A stretch of DNA of 64,000 nt from Fomes fomentarius (lineage: Eukaryota > Basidiomycota > Agaricomycetes > Polyporales > Polyporaceae), in NCBI GenBank assembly GCA_022606135.1, contig JABYQN010000015.1, positions 434,001-498,000 on the forward strand, written 5' to 3'. Positions 10,721 through 22,445 of the stretch are shown piece by piece; within the stretch, counting starts at the first letter, position 1, and each line of letters begins with the position of its first letter. The translations under genes and the position numbers were made by a program. The notes below the pieces were generated by a model. It saw nothing but the letters and a program-made list of their open reading frames with translations, was not told where the DNA came from and made no database searches.

Positions 10721-13245
10721 ATGGTCGAACAGAGGGAGAACTTGAACGTCACAGTGGGCGCCTTGCTCATCGGCTGCCTCATCACCGCTGTGTATGTCCG
10801 TTCCCTTCATTCACGTTGTACTGCTTGTTAACTAGCACCGAGGTGCATTATAGAGGATATGGCGTCACGACATTGCAAACTTACATGTACACCAGCCGGT
10901 TTCCGAGAGACCCAGCGTATCTCAAGATCATTGTGAGTCGCCCATGCATTCATGCTCTGTGTTACTGCATGCCTCACCTACACTATATTGTAGGTCAGTG
11001 TACTCTTGTGAGTTCTCCGTCTAGCGACTGCGGCATACACTTCCACCATTGGAAGCCACTTGGGTTGACGCTCCTTCCACGACAGTATACTGGATACAGC
11101 GCATGTTGCCCTAAGCTGGCACGCGATCTACCACTACCTCGTTCTCAACTTCGGTAACTACGAGGCGTTGAAAAATTCTGTATGGTTGGTTCTTTTGAGA
11201 CGCTCTGCGATGCGTGCGGATATTTGAGTGTTTGTGCACTATGACAGGAGTTTCAACGTGCGCTGGACCTGCTTATATACTTTTCTACTCAAGCTGACTG
11301 ATAGTGCGTTTGAACAGGTTACGATCATCCTCACAGTACGTTTCGCCGCTGTCCAATTGAAGGTATGACTAACCTCTTCTCCAGACAATCATCACAGTGA
11401 TCGTGCACTGGTAAGCATACAGGGCGGTCTTCGACTAGGCCTCTAGGACTGATCCCTTCGTCTTCAGCTTCTTTGCACGACGAGTGTACATTTGTGAGCC
11501 TCGTGTCACTATCATTCACGATCACTGCTGCTGACATCACGTGGAACAGTGGGTAATGGGAACTGGTTTCTTACATCTCTGATAGTGCGTCGTCTACTCT
11601 CTCTACAGTTCTAATGGTCATGCACTCTAATTACCTCATCCAGATCGTCCTATCCATCGTCCGCATGATATTTGGATGCTGTAAGTGTTATTATCCACCG
11701 TCCTTTTCCTGGCCACCAAGCCGCAACTGACCTCCCGTGTCACGACATACAGACGTGTCTGCCCAGATGTACGAGTCCAACTCGCGACCATCTTCACCAT
11801 CGAGCACGCTCACTAGCCTCTCGTTTCTGCTAGATTCATCCTCAAGAACCTCGAGACTCTCCCCTTCACGCTCAGCGTACGTGCCCATCTCCCACCATCG
11901 ACCTACACACACACATCTCACATGTATCATGGAACTTCACAGCCATACGTTGGGACAGGGCTGAGCGCGGGCACCCTAGCAGACTTCATCGTCACTGGCT
12001 CGCTGGTGTACTATCTCCGGAGGCACAAGACCGGCTTCATGTATGTCCCCGACCCTCGTCCCATGCAAATGCTGATTGTGGCTGGTTCGTGCTTACTACT
12101 GGTAGAGGGTGAGTGCAACATGAGATTCAAACTAGGGCATCTAACCGAGTATGTGGCGTATGACATAGCACGGATAGCGTAAGCACCAATAGTTTTATAG
12201 CAAGTACCATGTACCCCGGCTCATGTCACTGCAGCTCGTAGATAAGATTGTGTTCTGGACCTTGAATAACGGATTCCTCACAAGGTGCGTCACTCGTTCA
12301 GCGATCCCACCGCAAGTATATAATCTCCTAATCCCCCCACACAGCATCGTCGGGTTGACCGTCATAGTGACCGTCAGTCATCATGCTTTCCTCCTGCCTC
12401 TCTTTTTGTATATTCCTGACGATTCTGACTCTCCGATGACAGTTCAGCACCATGCCAAAGAACATGGTCTTCCTTGCCGTCCATCTCTTCCTCAGCAAAC
12501 GTTGGTTCCATTCACTCTTCTTTCTCGACCGACCCCTTGCTGACTCTCAAGCATGCGTCCAGTGTACGCCAACTCCCTCCTCGGCACGTACGTTGCCTCG
12601 TCCATAATTCCATACACGTAGTCCAACCCCCAGAACTGACACCCTCAGGCTCAACTTCCGTAAAACCCATGCCGGCCGCGGTCTCTACGACGACCCAACG
12701 ACCATCGGCACCCTCCACATCCCTGGCCTCTCGATGCCTCAATTCACGATCGGGCACGGCCGACGTGTCCAGGACAACACGGACACCGCAGTGCGTTCAT
12801 CTCGCCCCGCGCGACGTCTGGTGGCAGCATTCTGATGCCTACCATACTTCTTTGTTCTCAGCTCGACTTTCAGTACGTACCAGGCCCTGTACCGATAGAG
12901 CTCAAGATTCGCGGGCACGGAGCTGCTCGTGCGGCAGTTGCGGTTGGAGATCGAAGTGGAACCGCACCCGACTCGGATGGCAGTGTGGTAGCATGGCCAC
13001 TCATGGATCCAGAATCGGGCGCGGACGCGCAGAGCAGCGCTGCGGCGCGACCGAGAAGCTGGACGGAGACGTCGGGCACCAACGCTTCTGCGCGCTCTAA
13101 GTCCAACGAGAAGGTACGTCAACGTCATGTCTCTGTCTTCTTGGGCGTTTGCCAGTTCTCCGCCTCCCGGTTGATGTTGTTTTGTGGGGTGGCTGTCGCG
13201 CGAGAGTACTTTTTCTGCTGCTGCGGCTGCACCTTCGGGGTATGA
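10721..13245 (+). CDS. DUF6534-type multi-pass membrane protein (many exons)
   Basis: A fungal integral membrane family of unknown role. Exons can be followed: 10721-10791 (V-T-V-G-A-L-L-I-G-C-L-I), 10854-10932 (Y-G-V-T-T-L-Q-T-Y-M-Y, then R-D-P-A-Y-L-K-I), 10994-11007, and from 11086 (I-L-D-T-A-H-V-A-L-S-W-H-A-I-Y-H-Y). Later come D-F-I-V-T-G-S-L-V-Y-Y-L-R-R (about 11985), V-D-K-I-V-F-W-T-L-N-N-G-F-L-T (about 12240) and L-L-G-T-L-N-F-R-K-T (about 12580-12665). These motifs and their order are the hallmark of DUF6534. The ATG at 10721 gives the standard N-terminus with T-V-G-A-L-L-I-G. The polar Ala/Ser-rich tail after about 12840 is likely cytoplasmic; the exact last exon and stop (13245 or earlier) are uncertain. 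The next gene converges from the right. Confidence 0.8.
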
Positions 13246-13665
13246 ATTTGCGTATGATGCTGATCCCAACGGCCTGCTTACAGCTTACGCGCACGTCGAG
13301 TCTATGCTCGCAAGAGAATGTGAGAAAAAGACCTGGAGCGGACAATGGTTCCGTGTCGTAAAACCGCCCGGCAATTGTCTGTTCCGTGCGATCCTCCCAT
13401 ATACTGTACCCTCATCATATTCGAGCATTTCTATGCACTGAGGGTCCCGTTGATGTTATCCGTCGCAGCGAGGGGATCGGGGATGAGAGGTGAACTCTGC
13501 ACACAATCCTGGAGCAGGTACCCAATCACGGAGTGGGAGGATAGCTGTGCAGTGCATCCTCGTCTGTGTGCACGACCAATAATGATACAGAGAGGAAGTC
13601 GAACATTCAGATCGTATACCTGCCATAAGTAGCAATTGCATCGTGAGTCCAGCATAGCTCTAATA
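13246..13665. other. Convergent intergenic space
   Basis: This space lies between the 3' ends of the DUF6534 gene (+) and the MFS gene (-). I see no gene or clear hairpin in it. Confidence 0.5.
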
Positions 13666-15965
13666 TTAGCAGTATGAAGGACGATAGAAGGACGATAGGG
13701 AGACGAACCTGTACAGCGGCGACGCATCGCCCATGTCAACGTATGCACTCGCCTTGTCTTCCGTGATATTCTCTACTGCGCGCTGCTCGGCTTTCTTGCG
13801 ATTGAGTCGTGCGAAGTCGAACATCGCGATCGCACATAGCAGAACCCTTGTCCACGCGTATCTGTCAGCATTCGTCCTTCATGATAATCGCGAATGTGGA
13901 GCGCAAACTCACGCAGCGCAGTGGCACGAAACCGCTGTAGCGTGACCGGGTCGGTATCTGGGGCTGTCTTGTGAGCGGTAGATGAAAGACGAAGCAATCC
14001 TACAGTGGCAGCGAATCAGGGGCTCTCTTCAAGGGGCAATGGACACGCAAAAGGTCCACTCACCCGCCTAAATTTCCCATCCCGACGATGATGGCGATGA
14101 CGACCGCTCTCTTGACCTCTCCTCCTATATTACCACCCGTCCAGGCGAGGATACACGCAACGCACGGGAACAGCCCGGTCGCAGCGAGCATAACTCCTAC
14201 ATACCCCGCTCCAGGGGACGAGGTGGCGAAGAGGGTTGCATACCCGACTAGCGCAACTGTCGATCCCACGAGGATGAAGGGGCCACGGGCGCTGACTTTG
14301 TCAGACAGGATGCCGCACAGGATCGTAACGAGACAGCCGGAAGCGTAGGGAGGGATCGAGAGGAGCTGGGTGTTCGTCGCTGTGTACCCAAGTCCGTTGA
14401 TGATTGTAGGGAGAAAGAGCGCGTATGCGTAGGACGGGATCAGGATACTGGGTGCATCGGAGGAGCGGCGATTAGCAGGAAACTGCGAAGATGAAGATGG
14501 ACTTTGGAATACATACAAGAGATACATGCTGCCTAACAGCCATGCGTGCGGATCTCGCAGCGCTTGCCAGACGAACTTAGACTTGTAGATCTTTGAGAGT
14601 CCGGTGGAGTCGTTCTTGATCGTCTCGATCAGCCAAGTGCGTTCGGCATCCTTGAGAAACGTCGCGTTTTCAGGATCCTGCGTTATCAGACAGGTCAACA
14701 TACCAGTCACAAGAACCACAGCATCGCACTTACATCGTACATGCAGAAGTACGCCAGGATCGCAATCACTACGGTGACTAGCACACTAGTCAGTGGCAAG
14801 CATCGTTTCGAGCAGTTTGAACACACTCAAGCCCTCGATCAGGAACTGTAGACGAGTGAATCAGCCAACGGTAGGCCTAGTAGAGAAAGGTACGTACGAT
14901 CCAACACCATCCGCGGAGGCCACCGATACTATGTTACTAGCGATCAACGCATGTAGAACAGGAATGGGTTGTTTGGCTCACCCTTCCATCTTCTCGATCG
15001 CAAATGCGAACAGTCCGCCGAACGCACCTGCCCCAGTCCCCGCAGCTAGAAAAAGGCCCATTCGCTGTGCCTGAGCGGCACGAGGATACCATACGGAGAG
15101 ATAGAATGTGACGCCAGGGAAGAGCCCAGCCTGATGATATTTGTTCAGCACGGCGTGAATCGCGAGACAGACAGGACAGCAAACCTCTGTTAGGCCGAGG
15201 AAGAATCGCGTGCTATGAATTTCGTCAATTCGCTTTCAATTTCAAGAAGCATAGTCGCGCACGTCAGGAGTCCTCCAAAATTCTTGACGAAGGCCATGGA
15301 AACCACCACGCAGCCCCATAGGAGCATGATGAGAGGAACTATGTAGTACCGTCGTGCATGTCCGTCAGTAGACGAGGAAAAATGTTTTAGACGGCTTGGG
15401 GCTCACTCCACTTTGACGGCTTGAAGAACTTCAAGGCCAGATTTCTGCACGGAGCTTGGATGAGATGAGCAGTCCAGATGTCGCGCAGTGACTCACGAAG
15501 GGATCTCGGCGAGCACATAAGGGATCTATAGAGCTTGAGCTTCACATTATCCGGGACAAGCGATGATGCGTACGCACAAAGAAGATCGCGATGCACAGGT
15601 TGTATTGGAATCCCGTGAGATGAAGGTCAGTCGCAAGTCCCGCGACCTTCGCGTTACCTGATACAGTCCATGGTCAATGCCCGCCATACACTCGCCCATT
15701 GACCCCCATACCGATGTTCGTTCTATCGCTATGTATCGGATCAAATAGGGCATTCAGCGACGACCCATGGGTATTAGATGGATGGTAGAGCGACGTACAG
15801 AAAGGATAAGAGATAGAGAAGGGAGACAAACGGCAGAAGCCGGAGATCGAGTTTACGCAGTACCTTGCGCGGATCCACTTCACTCTTGGCTATCTCAAAT
15901 ACCTCGGCGACTGGGGAGGTCGCTAAGGGCGATAGCTTTTCACCATCGATGCTATGCGAGGACAT
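13666..15965 (-). CDS. MFS transporter, anion:cation symporter (Dal5/Tna1-like) family
   Basis: A plasma-membrane carrier of the group that takes up small organic anions (allantoate, nicotinate, vitamins); the substrate is not deducible. The start at 15965 gives a polar leader, then K-L-D-L-R-L-L-P-F-V-S-L-L-Y-L-L-S-F-L, the typical TM1. D-R-T-N-I-G followed after an intron by N-A-K-V-A-G-L (about 15650-15725) is the signature of this family. Further exons encode L-A-L-K-F-F-K-P-S-K-W (about 15415), P-L-I-M-L-L-W-G (about 15325), the central loop and the C-terminal six helices (14060-14700, including Y-A-L-F-L-P-T-I-I-N-G-L-G-Y). The tail with N-R-K-K-A-E-Q and M-G-D-A-S-P-L-Y-R-F is usual for the family. 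At least eight introns interrupt the gene. The stop at 13666-13668 is my best reading. Confidence 0.87.
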
Positions 15966-17263
15966 AGTGGGGATGAAGGGGTAGGTGGGAACAAGCAGCA
16001 AAGGAATTTCGTAGTGGTCTTGATGGATATATATCATACAACGAATGAGAATCCCGCCTCGAATGAAGTGGAAGGAGGTACACTGTCTGCGCAGTGATCG
16101 ACTACGCAGACATTCAGACTGCCGTAAATCTCGAACGTGACAAGAGTCGTGCTGTCCGCTCCATCGGAACAGAGGACTTTGAGCTCCTCTTGCTTTTGCG
16201 TGAGAAGTAGGCTGAGAAGCTTGATATGAAGGAGTCCTTTGAATGGTCAATAAGCTTCTCCATCTGATGCTGATACGACATACCGTCTGCTTCTTCCAGG
16301 CTTCTCCCATCGGCGGCGAATTATGGACGCTACGACCGGACTTTCGAGAGACAGGTGATGAGAAGCCGAGACCATTTCTCAACTGCTTGCTGAAATCACA
16401 GCATCTGACCTGGCTACATTTGAAAATGAAAATTGAGAATGCCGCTTTACCCCCGATCTGCGACATTGTCGATTGGTCCTTCTACGCGAGGGACTCGTCG
16501 AGTTGTATATATGCAAACGCAAAGAGAAGAGGAAAGATATTGCAAGTTGACGAGTGCAGGTACGTTTGTATCGCGTACCACATAGTAGGTTGGAGTCACG
16601 CACGGAAACGCATTCGATATCGGAAAGTAGCATTTGGTTGATTGATGCAGTACGCAGCAAGTCTCACCTCATATATTGTATCTATTCCATACCCTCCATC
16701 ACATGCCTATCCGTCTCCGTCCAGACTACCATGGTGGTACCATGGTGGAAGGTGTTGCCAGTGGATGGATGCCAGTGCTTGGTGATACCGCAGTTGTTGA
16801 CCATCTGCAAACCTAGAGACGAGAGGCCAAAGATAATTCAACGAGAAGTAGTAGGTAGGCCATGTTCAGCTGACGACGCGGCGCGAGGTTCCCAGGACGA
16901 CCATTAGAGAGATGCAAGATCCTGGCTCAGGCGCTTGTTTTGCTGCGCACCCAGATTGTGCGGAGCACAAAAGTACGAGCGGAGAAAACGACTTATTGCG
17001 AACCCAGGCACAGTCAGCAGAGGTTTCCGCCCAAGATATGTACGCTCCGAACCACTTTCATTCCACAATTTCCAGCGCCGCTCGCTCAGGAACGCGCGCG
17101 TCGAGTGGTTGTTCTTGATGATCATGACGGCCATGCACCTTCGACATACATGGCTTGACTCAATAGTACGTCAAGTGCGGAAGGACCCAGGAAGCACCAT
17201 ACTTATAGTAAGCCGAGATCTAATAGCAAGAATCAGACGACTTACAGCTTATAAATAAAATGC
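15966..17263. other. Intergenic, no supported gene
   Basis: Apart from the MFS promoter I see only short unrelated open frames. A 132-codon frame at 16243-16641 has no recognisable features. Confidence 0.5.
16027..16034 (-). promoter_or_regulatory. Candidate TATA box of the MFS gene
   Basis: An ATATATAT stretch lies about 60 bp upstream of the MFS start codon on the minus strand. Spacing fits a core promoter. Confidence 0.45.
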
Positions 17264-18345
17264 TGGGTTGCATCCCGCTACTCGCATGGTGTTTTCAACC
17301 TCGGTATAAATTGCGGCTTCTCAGATACACATTGTGAACAGCTTACCGCAGAGAAGCATGCATCGCGGAGTCTGGAGGCTCCAGCCGCTAGGCCTGTGAC
17401 TGCGCTCACAGAGCAACGTTCATCAGTGTGGCTTGAGGATCGACTCTGCGCCCTCGTCCATTCTATCAGCTCAGCCTACTCCCGAGGTCCTGTCATTCGC
17501 CACTGGCTCATCGTCGTTGAGATCCTTTCTCTTCGCTTCAGACACCTCAGAGATCATTTGTTCCGACACTACAACACCTACAATCGCCTCTTCTGTGTCG
17601 ACCGCCACTTCTCCTGCAACTACTGCACTCTCTCAAGATGCGCCGTCGACCACGAAGCTGGACACGGACGCAGTCGCAGGAATCGCGATCTCCATGCCAG
17701 TGCTCCTCCTGGCACTGTTTATTTCCGTGGTTCTTTGGCTTAGATGGAGCAAGAATAAGAGTGCCACTCGCACAGGTTCGTGTTCTTCATCAGTGATCAT
17801 GGTGTCATCCGTCAACCCACCTTCATCTCCGCCTCTCTACAGTGGAAAACCACATCCATCCCTGGTCGAACGACTGTCTTCGTGTCACTAGTCAAGACAG
17901 ATCTTCCCAAGTATCCCGTGAGGGGTGCTCCAAACATCTATCGACGACCTTGTCCGTGTGCGGAAATAGAAGCTCTCTTCTGGTCGAGCCGTCGCAGCCG
18001 TCCATCCCTCCATCACGTCGGCACAGTGTGCAGGAGTTTGGCGCCCTGCGCCCTCCCTCTCGTGTCCTCAGAAAGGGAAAACGACCAGCCATGCCTCATC
18101 CTCCGCTCCCCGGAGGCCCTCAAACGAGCTTAGCTACTCCTAGTCCCAGCCAGTCAATCCCAAACGTGTACAGATCGCGTCATACGATCCAGGTTCCGCT
18201 CCCTATGGCACCTCCTCGTTCATATACCGGAGAGCAGGTGAGGGGCGTTCGGGGTACTGGGACGATCCGGAGGGTCGAAGTGGACGCCGGAGTTTGCTTG
18301 TCTGGAGGAAGACCGTATGTGGCATCCATCGGATATCGGGGATGA
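17264..18345 (+). pseudogene. Stalked single-pass membrane protein, copy 2, N-terminally truncated
   Basis: This is a relative of copies 1, 3 and 4. From 17433 the frame encodes a Ser/Thr-rich stalk, one helix (I-A-I-S-M-P-V-L-L-L-A-L-F-I-S-V-V-L-W-L), a basic R-W-S-K-N-K flank, then a phase-1 intron 17776-17842 and a cytoplasmic tail ending at 18345. The tail contains R-R-V-E-V-D-A-G-V-C-L-S-G-G, matching copy 1. The extracellular domain is missing from the open frame. A faint remnant C-I-P-L-L-A-W can be read near 17271, which would correspond to the conserved C-I-P-V-K-L-A-W, but stops follow. It is probably a 5'-decayed pseudogene; a short stalk-plus-TM product is possible. Confidence 0.6.
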
Positions 18346-19008
18346 ATGGGAGTCGATCCATTCGACTCTGCCTCCTCCATATCCAGGACCACAGGGTTAC
18401 CATGTTTCCGTTCGTTGATATCTGCGTGGTCGTTGCTCCTCGTAGTATGTATAGTAGTGAAGTTCCACTGTCGACACAGATGTAAGTTCGAGAAGTTGAT
18501 GATCAAAGTATCAATATACTATATCGATATCATAGCTCAATATGAATCACTAGTACTACCCACCACGGCTCGCTTGATATCAGTTCCACCCTCAGGAGTG
18601 ACAGGTATTAACGAATATTACATCGAGATTGACCAAGGGCACCAAAGGAAATATATGGTGGCACCCGGGACTGCACTGATAGCCTTGAGTGAGATCCGGG
18701 GAGTCCGGGTTGCCGGAATGATCACAATGGACGCCGAAGTAGAGGCTCGCAGCGCTGACTAGTAGATTCTGCTGTCACTGGCAACATTGACAGATAGGAT
18801 GTCACTACCGCACATGATGTATCATCTTCGTATCTTCTACATCTGACGAACACTGTCATGACTCGGAGTAGTAGTACTACTGCACAGCTTAGGGCCATCT
18901 TATGGCAATTCCCTCCTCTCTCTCACTGCTCTCTACCTCTCTATCCTACTTCGTGTCTCTAGACAAGCAGAAAACTCGTACTGTACGCTCTAAGCCCACG
19001 ACTGGTCA
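18346..19008. other. Intergenic between stalked-protein copies 2 and 3
   Basis: I see no gene here. An open frame at 18346-18762 has no recognised motif. The pyrimidine-rich stretch about 18910-18960 just before copy 3 is typical of fungal core promoters. Confidence 0.45.
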
Positions 19009-20177
19009 ATGAGCCCCATCAGACCATCTTTCCTTGTTCACCTTTCACTCCTGCGATTCACTGTCCTACCCACCACATGTTCGCCCTCACCCGGCAATGC
19101 CGGTGGCGATCAGAACACTCTTCGACTAGTGGAGCCCCACGCTGCAAAACAATGTATTCCGGTCAAGATTATCTGGACAGGAGGAGTGCCACCCTTCAAT
19201 ATTTCGATTACCCCGGAGCCCGCAGGTAGTGGGCGCGGCGGCATCAATCCCACCATCAAGGGAGACTCACGAGAGTACTGCTGGACCCCTTCGTTCCCAA
19301 GCGGTGCCAGTGCACACATCAACATTATCGACTCTACACCCTCCCGCTTACAAACAGTATGGGGGGACGTCACCGTCGATGGCTCAAATACAACTTGCAT
19401 GTCTCATAGTACCTCATCCTTGGAACCATCGCACTCCACGACGTCTGAGGTCACAACTACCACTACTCCTCCCGTAGTATCCTCCAGCTCTAATGTGGAT
19501 AGTGCCACAGGAACGACATCGTCATTACCCCCTATCTCAGTCGACGTCTCCGCCAGTGTTCGGGGACAGCTCTCATCTTCACGTTCAGAGAGTCATCCAT
19601 CAACCCCTACTCGCACTTCTCATAACCCTGGTCCTCAAAGTATGGTGGCTTCAGCTACGTCCCCAGCAGTTACAAGTGAAGCTGCAGGATCATCATCCAT
19701 CCAATCGGACTCACATTTGTCGCGCTCGCGGAAGGCTCTAAGCTCAGGCGCTATCTCTGGAATTGTGCTTGGAACTATCACCCTTCTCGTTGCCCTTGTA
19801 CTCCTGATATACTGCACTTGTGCTCGCAGAAGACGTGAAGATCTTACCCGAGGTATGTCCTTTTTGTACTACATAATTGAATATTCTTTTTCTGATAATA
19901 TGTCGATTGTTTGCTTCTACACTGTACTACAGCATCCCGTCGGAGCATCTCCCCAAGAGAAGCCAAGTTCGAACAGGCTCTTGCAGAGCACAACTATACG
20001 AAGAGGCTCAGGCTGTTCGAGCCTACATTGGACATTGGGACAGAGGTGGATAGAGTGCGATCCGAGTCAGCATGGAGTCTCCTTTCACCTGTACTATCCG
20101 CGGAGTCGAGGGACGATTTTCATAGCGTTGATACTCACGAGTCGTTTCATACGGCAAATTCCTCGAATTCAAAATAG
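19009..20177 (+). CDS. Stalked single-pass membrane protein, copy 3 (intact)
   Basis: This is the best-preserved member of the family. Exon 1 (19009-19852) encodes an N-terminal hydrophobic signal (F-L-V-H-L-S-L-L-R-F-T-V-L), the domain Q-C-I-P-V-K-I-I-W-T-G-G-V-P-P-F-N-I-S-I (about residues 45-65), W-T-P-S-F-P-S-G, a long Ser/Thr stalk suited to O-glycosylation, and a helix at about residues 247-267 (G-I-V-L-G-T-I-T-L-L-V-A-L-V-L-L-I-Y) followed by R-R-R-R. The phase-1 intron 19853-19932 precedes an 81-residue cytoplasmic tail rich in charged residues. Overall architecture: secreted domain, stalk, one TM, small tail. A surface sensor or wall-anchored role is inference; no enzymatic motif is visible. 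Confidence 0.8.
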
Positions 20178-20406
20178 GTTCCTCATGCATATGACTGAAA
20201 TTGGAGTAGCTCTACTCAGACATATGACACCCCATGTTTTTGACCCATACGATCATTCTACCAGATACCCCATCCTTGTCATTGATCACTTTGCACATAT
20301 CATACCTATCTCCCATCGTTCGGACATTGATATAATAAGGCTCTATGACGTGTAGTGGTAGTGATACATCCGAGGGGCATATGACGGCGCCGTGTACATT
20401 CTACGA

Positions 20407-21700
20407 TCACGCTCGCACACCGGAGCCGAATACCTTGACCTCATCACGCTCACCATGTATTCTGACATCGTATATATGGATCGTATCCTCCTGCCTCTCG
20501 TGTGACGTCTCGGTTCCCGAAACACGCATCACACTAGCACCGCGCTTGAGCGGTACCGTGCGCATCGTGGTCCGGTCACTCTCACCCTCTAGTGAACCTC
20601 CCTCTTCGTCCTCTTGGTACCACCGTGTGCCCGTAGACCACATCGTCGCGAGCAGTACCCCAATAATCTGTACATACGTGTTCACCATGAATACATAGCT
20701 ACCATCAAGGAAGCTAGGGTCGCGGAAGACAAAGATAAGTTGGACGAGGTTGAGTATGACGGGAAAGACGAAGTTTGAGACACCAATCCAGAATAGTGCC
20801 TTGAGACGTGCGACGTAGAGTGAACCTTCAGGGTGCATGACGTATAAGTGGGGCTTGGATAGCAAAGGACGCAGGGGTTGAAGAAAAGGAGCCTCACCGG
20901 CAGAAGTGTTCGTCCGGACGGTCGAGGCCAGCATCATCCGTGTGCTATCCTGCGTACCTTTGTGAAGGCGCAGCAGAAAGAGGAGGGAGGCGTATCTATA
21001 TCAAGGAGGATTTCAGCGACGATGGTTGGAGTACACTGTATAGACGCGACATACGAGGTGTCGAATAGCGCCAGAAACCACTCGATCTTTGCGAACGGCC
21101 CAGTCCACGATGCCTGACCGGCCTGCAGCACGCTCGCAGCATCGCCCTTCGCGCTTGCGACCCACCGTACCGCAAAGGTGATGTTGTTTGCCAGCCGTGT
21201 GAGCTTGATGACGATGATCGGGGCGTACACAGCTGAGCGCATGAGGGGCGACAGCGAACGTGGAGGGTAGACAGCGAGGACTCGAAGGACGAGGACGGAT
21301 TCGGAGAATATTGGGATCATGATGACGATGATGACGTAGGCGGTGTAGACATTGGTAGCAATAGGGCGCGTAAGAATCGCGCGTGTCTGAGGCGGATAGA
21401 GTCAGCGTAGTATGAGTGTCGGTCATATGGGAAGGGACATGCCTCATTGTAGATGTTCAGTGCACCTAGGACCAAACCGCAAGCCACGGAGACGACATTC
21501 AATATGAAGACAGGTCGCCTCCTTAATGCGGGAGTGGAGAAGAAGAACAGAGCGATCGCGATAGGGACGAGGAAGGACGACCACACCGTCCCAATCATGA
21601 GCAGGTTGAGCGAAGGCTCTATCGCCGCCACGAAGTTCAGACCAGCTGGTGGGACGAAGGGCGTCATCGATCCCGCCATGGGTGCGGAGGCATAAGACAT
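20407..21700 (-). CDS. Seven-TM protein with Ste2-like features, copy A
   Basis: A polytopic membrane protein in three exons. Exon 1 (from ATG 21700) holds TM1 and TM2 separated by L-R-R-R-P-V-F-I-L-N. Exon 2 (to about 21013) holds TM3 ending in V-L-R-V-L-A-V-Y-P-P and TM4, then W-T-G-P-F-A-K-I-E-W-F-L-A-L-F. Exon 3 holds TM5 (Y-A-S-L-L-F-L-L-R-L-H), TM6 (W-I-G-V-S-N-F-V-F-P-V-I-L-N-L-V) and TM7 (V-Q-I-I-G-V-L-L-A-T-M-W-S-T), then a charged C-tail ending at 20407. The short basic first loop, a Pro in TM6 and L-L-A-T-M-W near the end of TM7 resemble the Ste2 class of fungal receptors. Copies B and C share all of these positions. The ligand is unknown and receptor function is inferred. Confidence 0.75.
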
Positions 21701-22445
21701 AGGAGAAGATTGAGCGAGCTGCGCTGCAGAGAGCTGTAGTATATGAGCAGTCCTAGTGGACCGCTATCATCAGCGCCACGGGACTAACGTATGCAGGGGA
21801 CATGGGAAACACCCCGCCATGCAAAGCCCCAGCTTGTCGCCGCTCCCGCCAAATTGTCACTGCATGAAAGCCGTGAGTAGCTAATAGCTATACAGTAGCA
21901 TTTCTGTCAAGGTCAAGACGCTCTCACCATTGACACACGAGTACGTTCTGCATACTACGAGCGGTATACACGAGGAGCCTCCTCGTCCTCGACTGGCGTC
22001 GGTGGCCAGTACTGGGCGCGAGGCAAGTGAGACCCCTTTCTTGCTTTGTTCTGTATCTGGCTGTCCTGGTATTGCGCGTCAAACAGTGATACGGCCACAA
22101 GGGAAACACCGAAACCTGAGCAGATGTTTATTAGGCTTCGGCTGGCAGCACTTTATGTCTAATCTGCATGGGCTCCTGAGAGCCGATCTTAATAGGGCCC
22201 AGAGTGTTGAGATCAGAAGTCCTCACTGGAACCTCAAGAACTTGAAGGAGTGTTGCGGTTCGCCCCCGACGAGGATGCACGACAAAACTCTTCGCCGTCC
22301 ATCTCGCATTAGACGACGTTCGAGGACCTAGCACAGCACGTTCACAACAACCGCCGGCGACACCCCACACCATGTGGCACTGCCAATTAAACCGTCTCTT
22401 CTCATCCCCCCGCGCCGCGTTCTCATGTCCGTTCACGGAACGTCA
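21701..22445. other. Intergenic, no supported gene
   Basis: This stretch holds the promoter side of 7TM copy A and the 3' flank of GMC gene 1. A 133-codon open frame at 21930-22331 lacks any family likeness and is not called. Confidence 0.5.

Noticed and set aside
18903..18960. Pyrimidine-rich tract as a low-complexity repeat
   Set aside because: It fits a normal fungal core promoter and is not tandemly repeated.
21930..22331. 133-codon frame on the plus strand
   Set aside because: Located between two gene ends without any family likeness.
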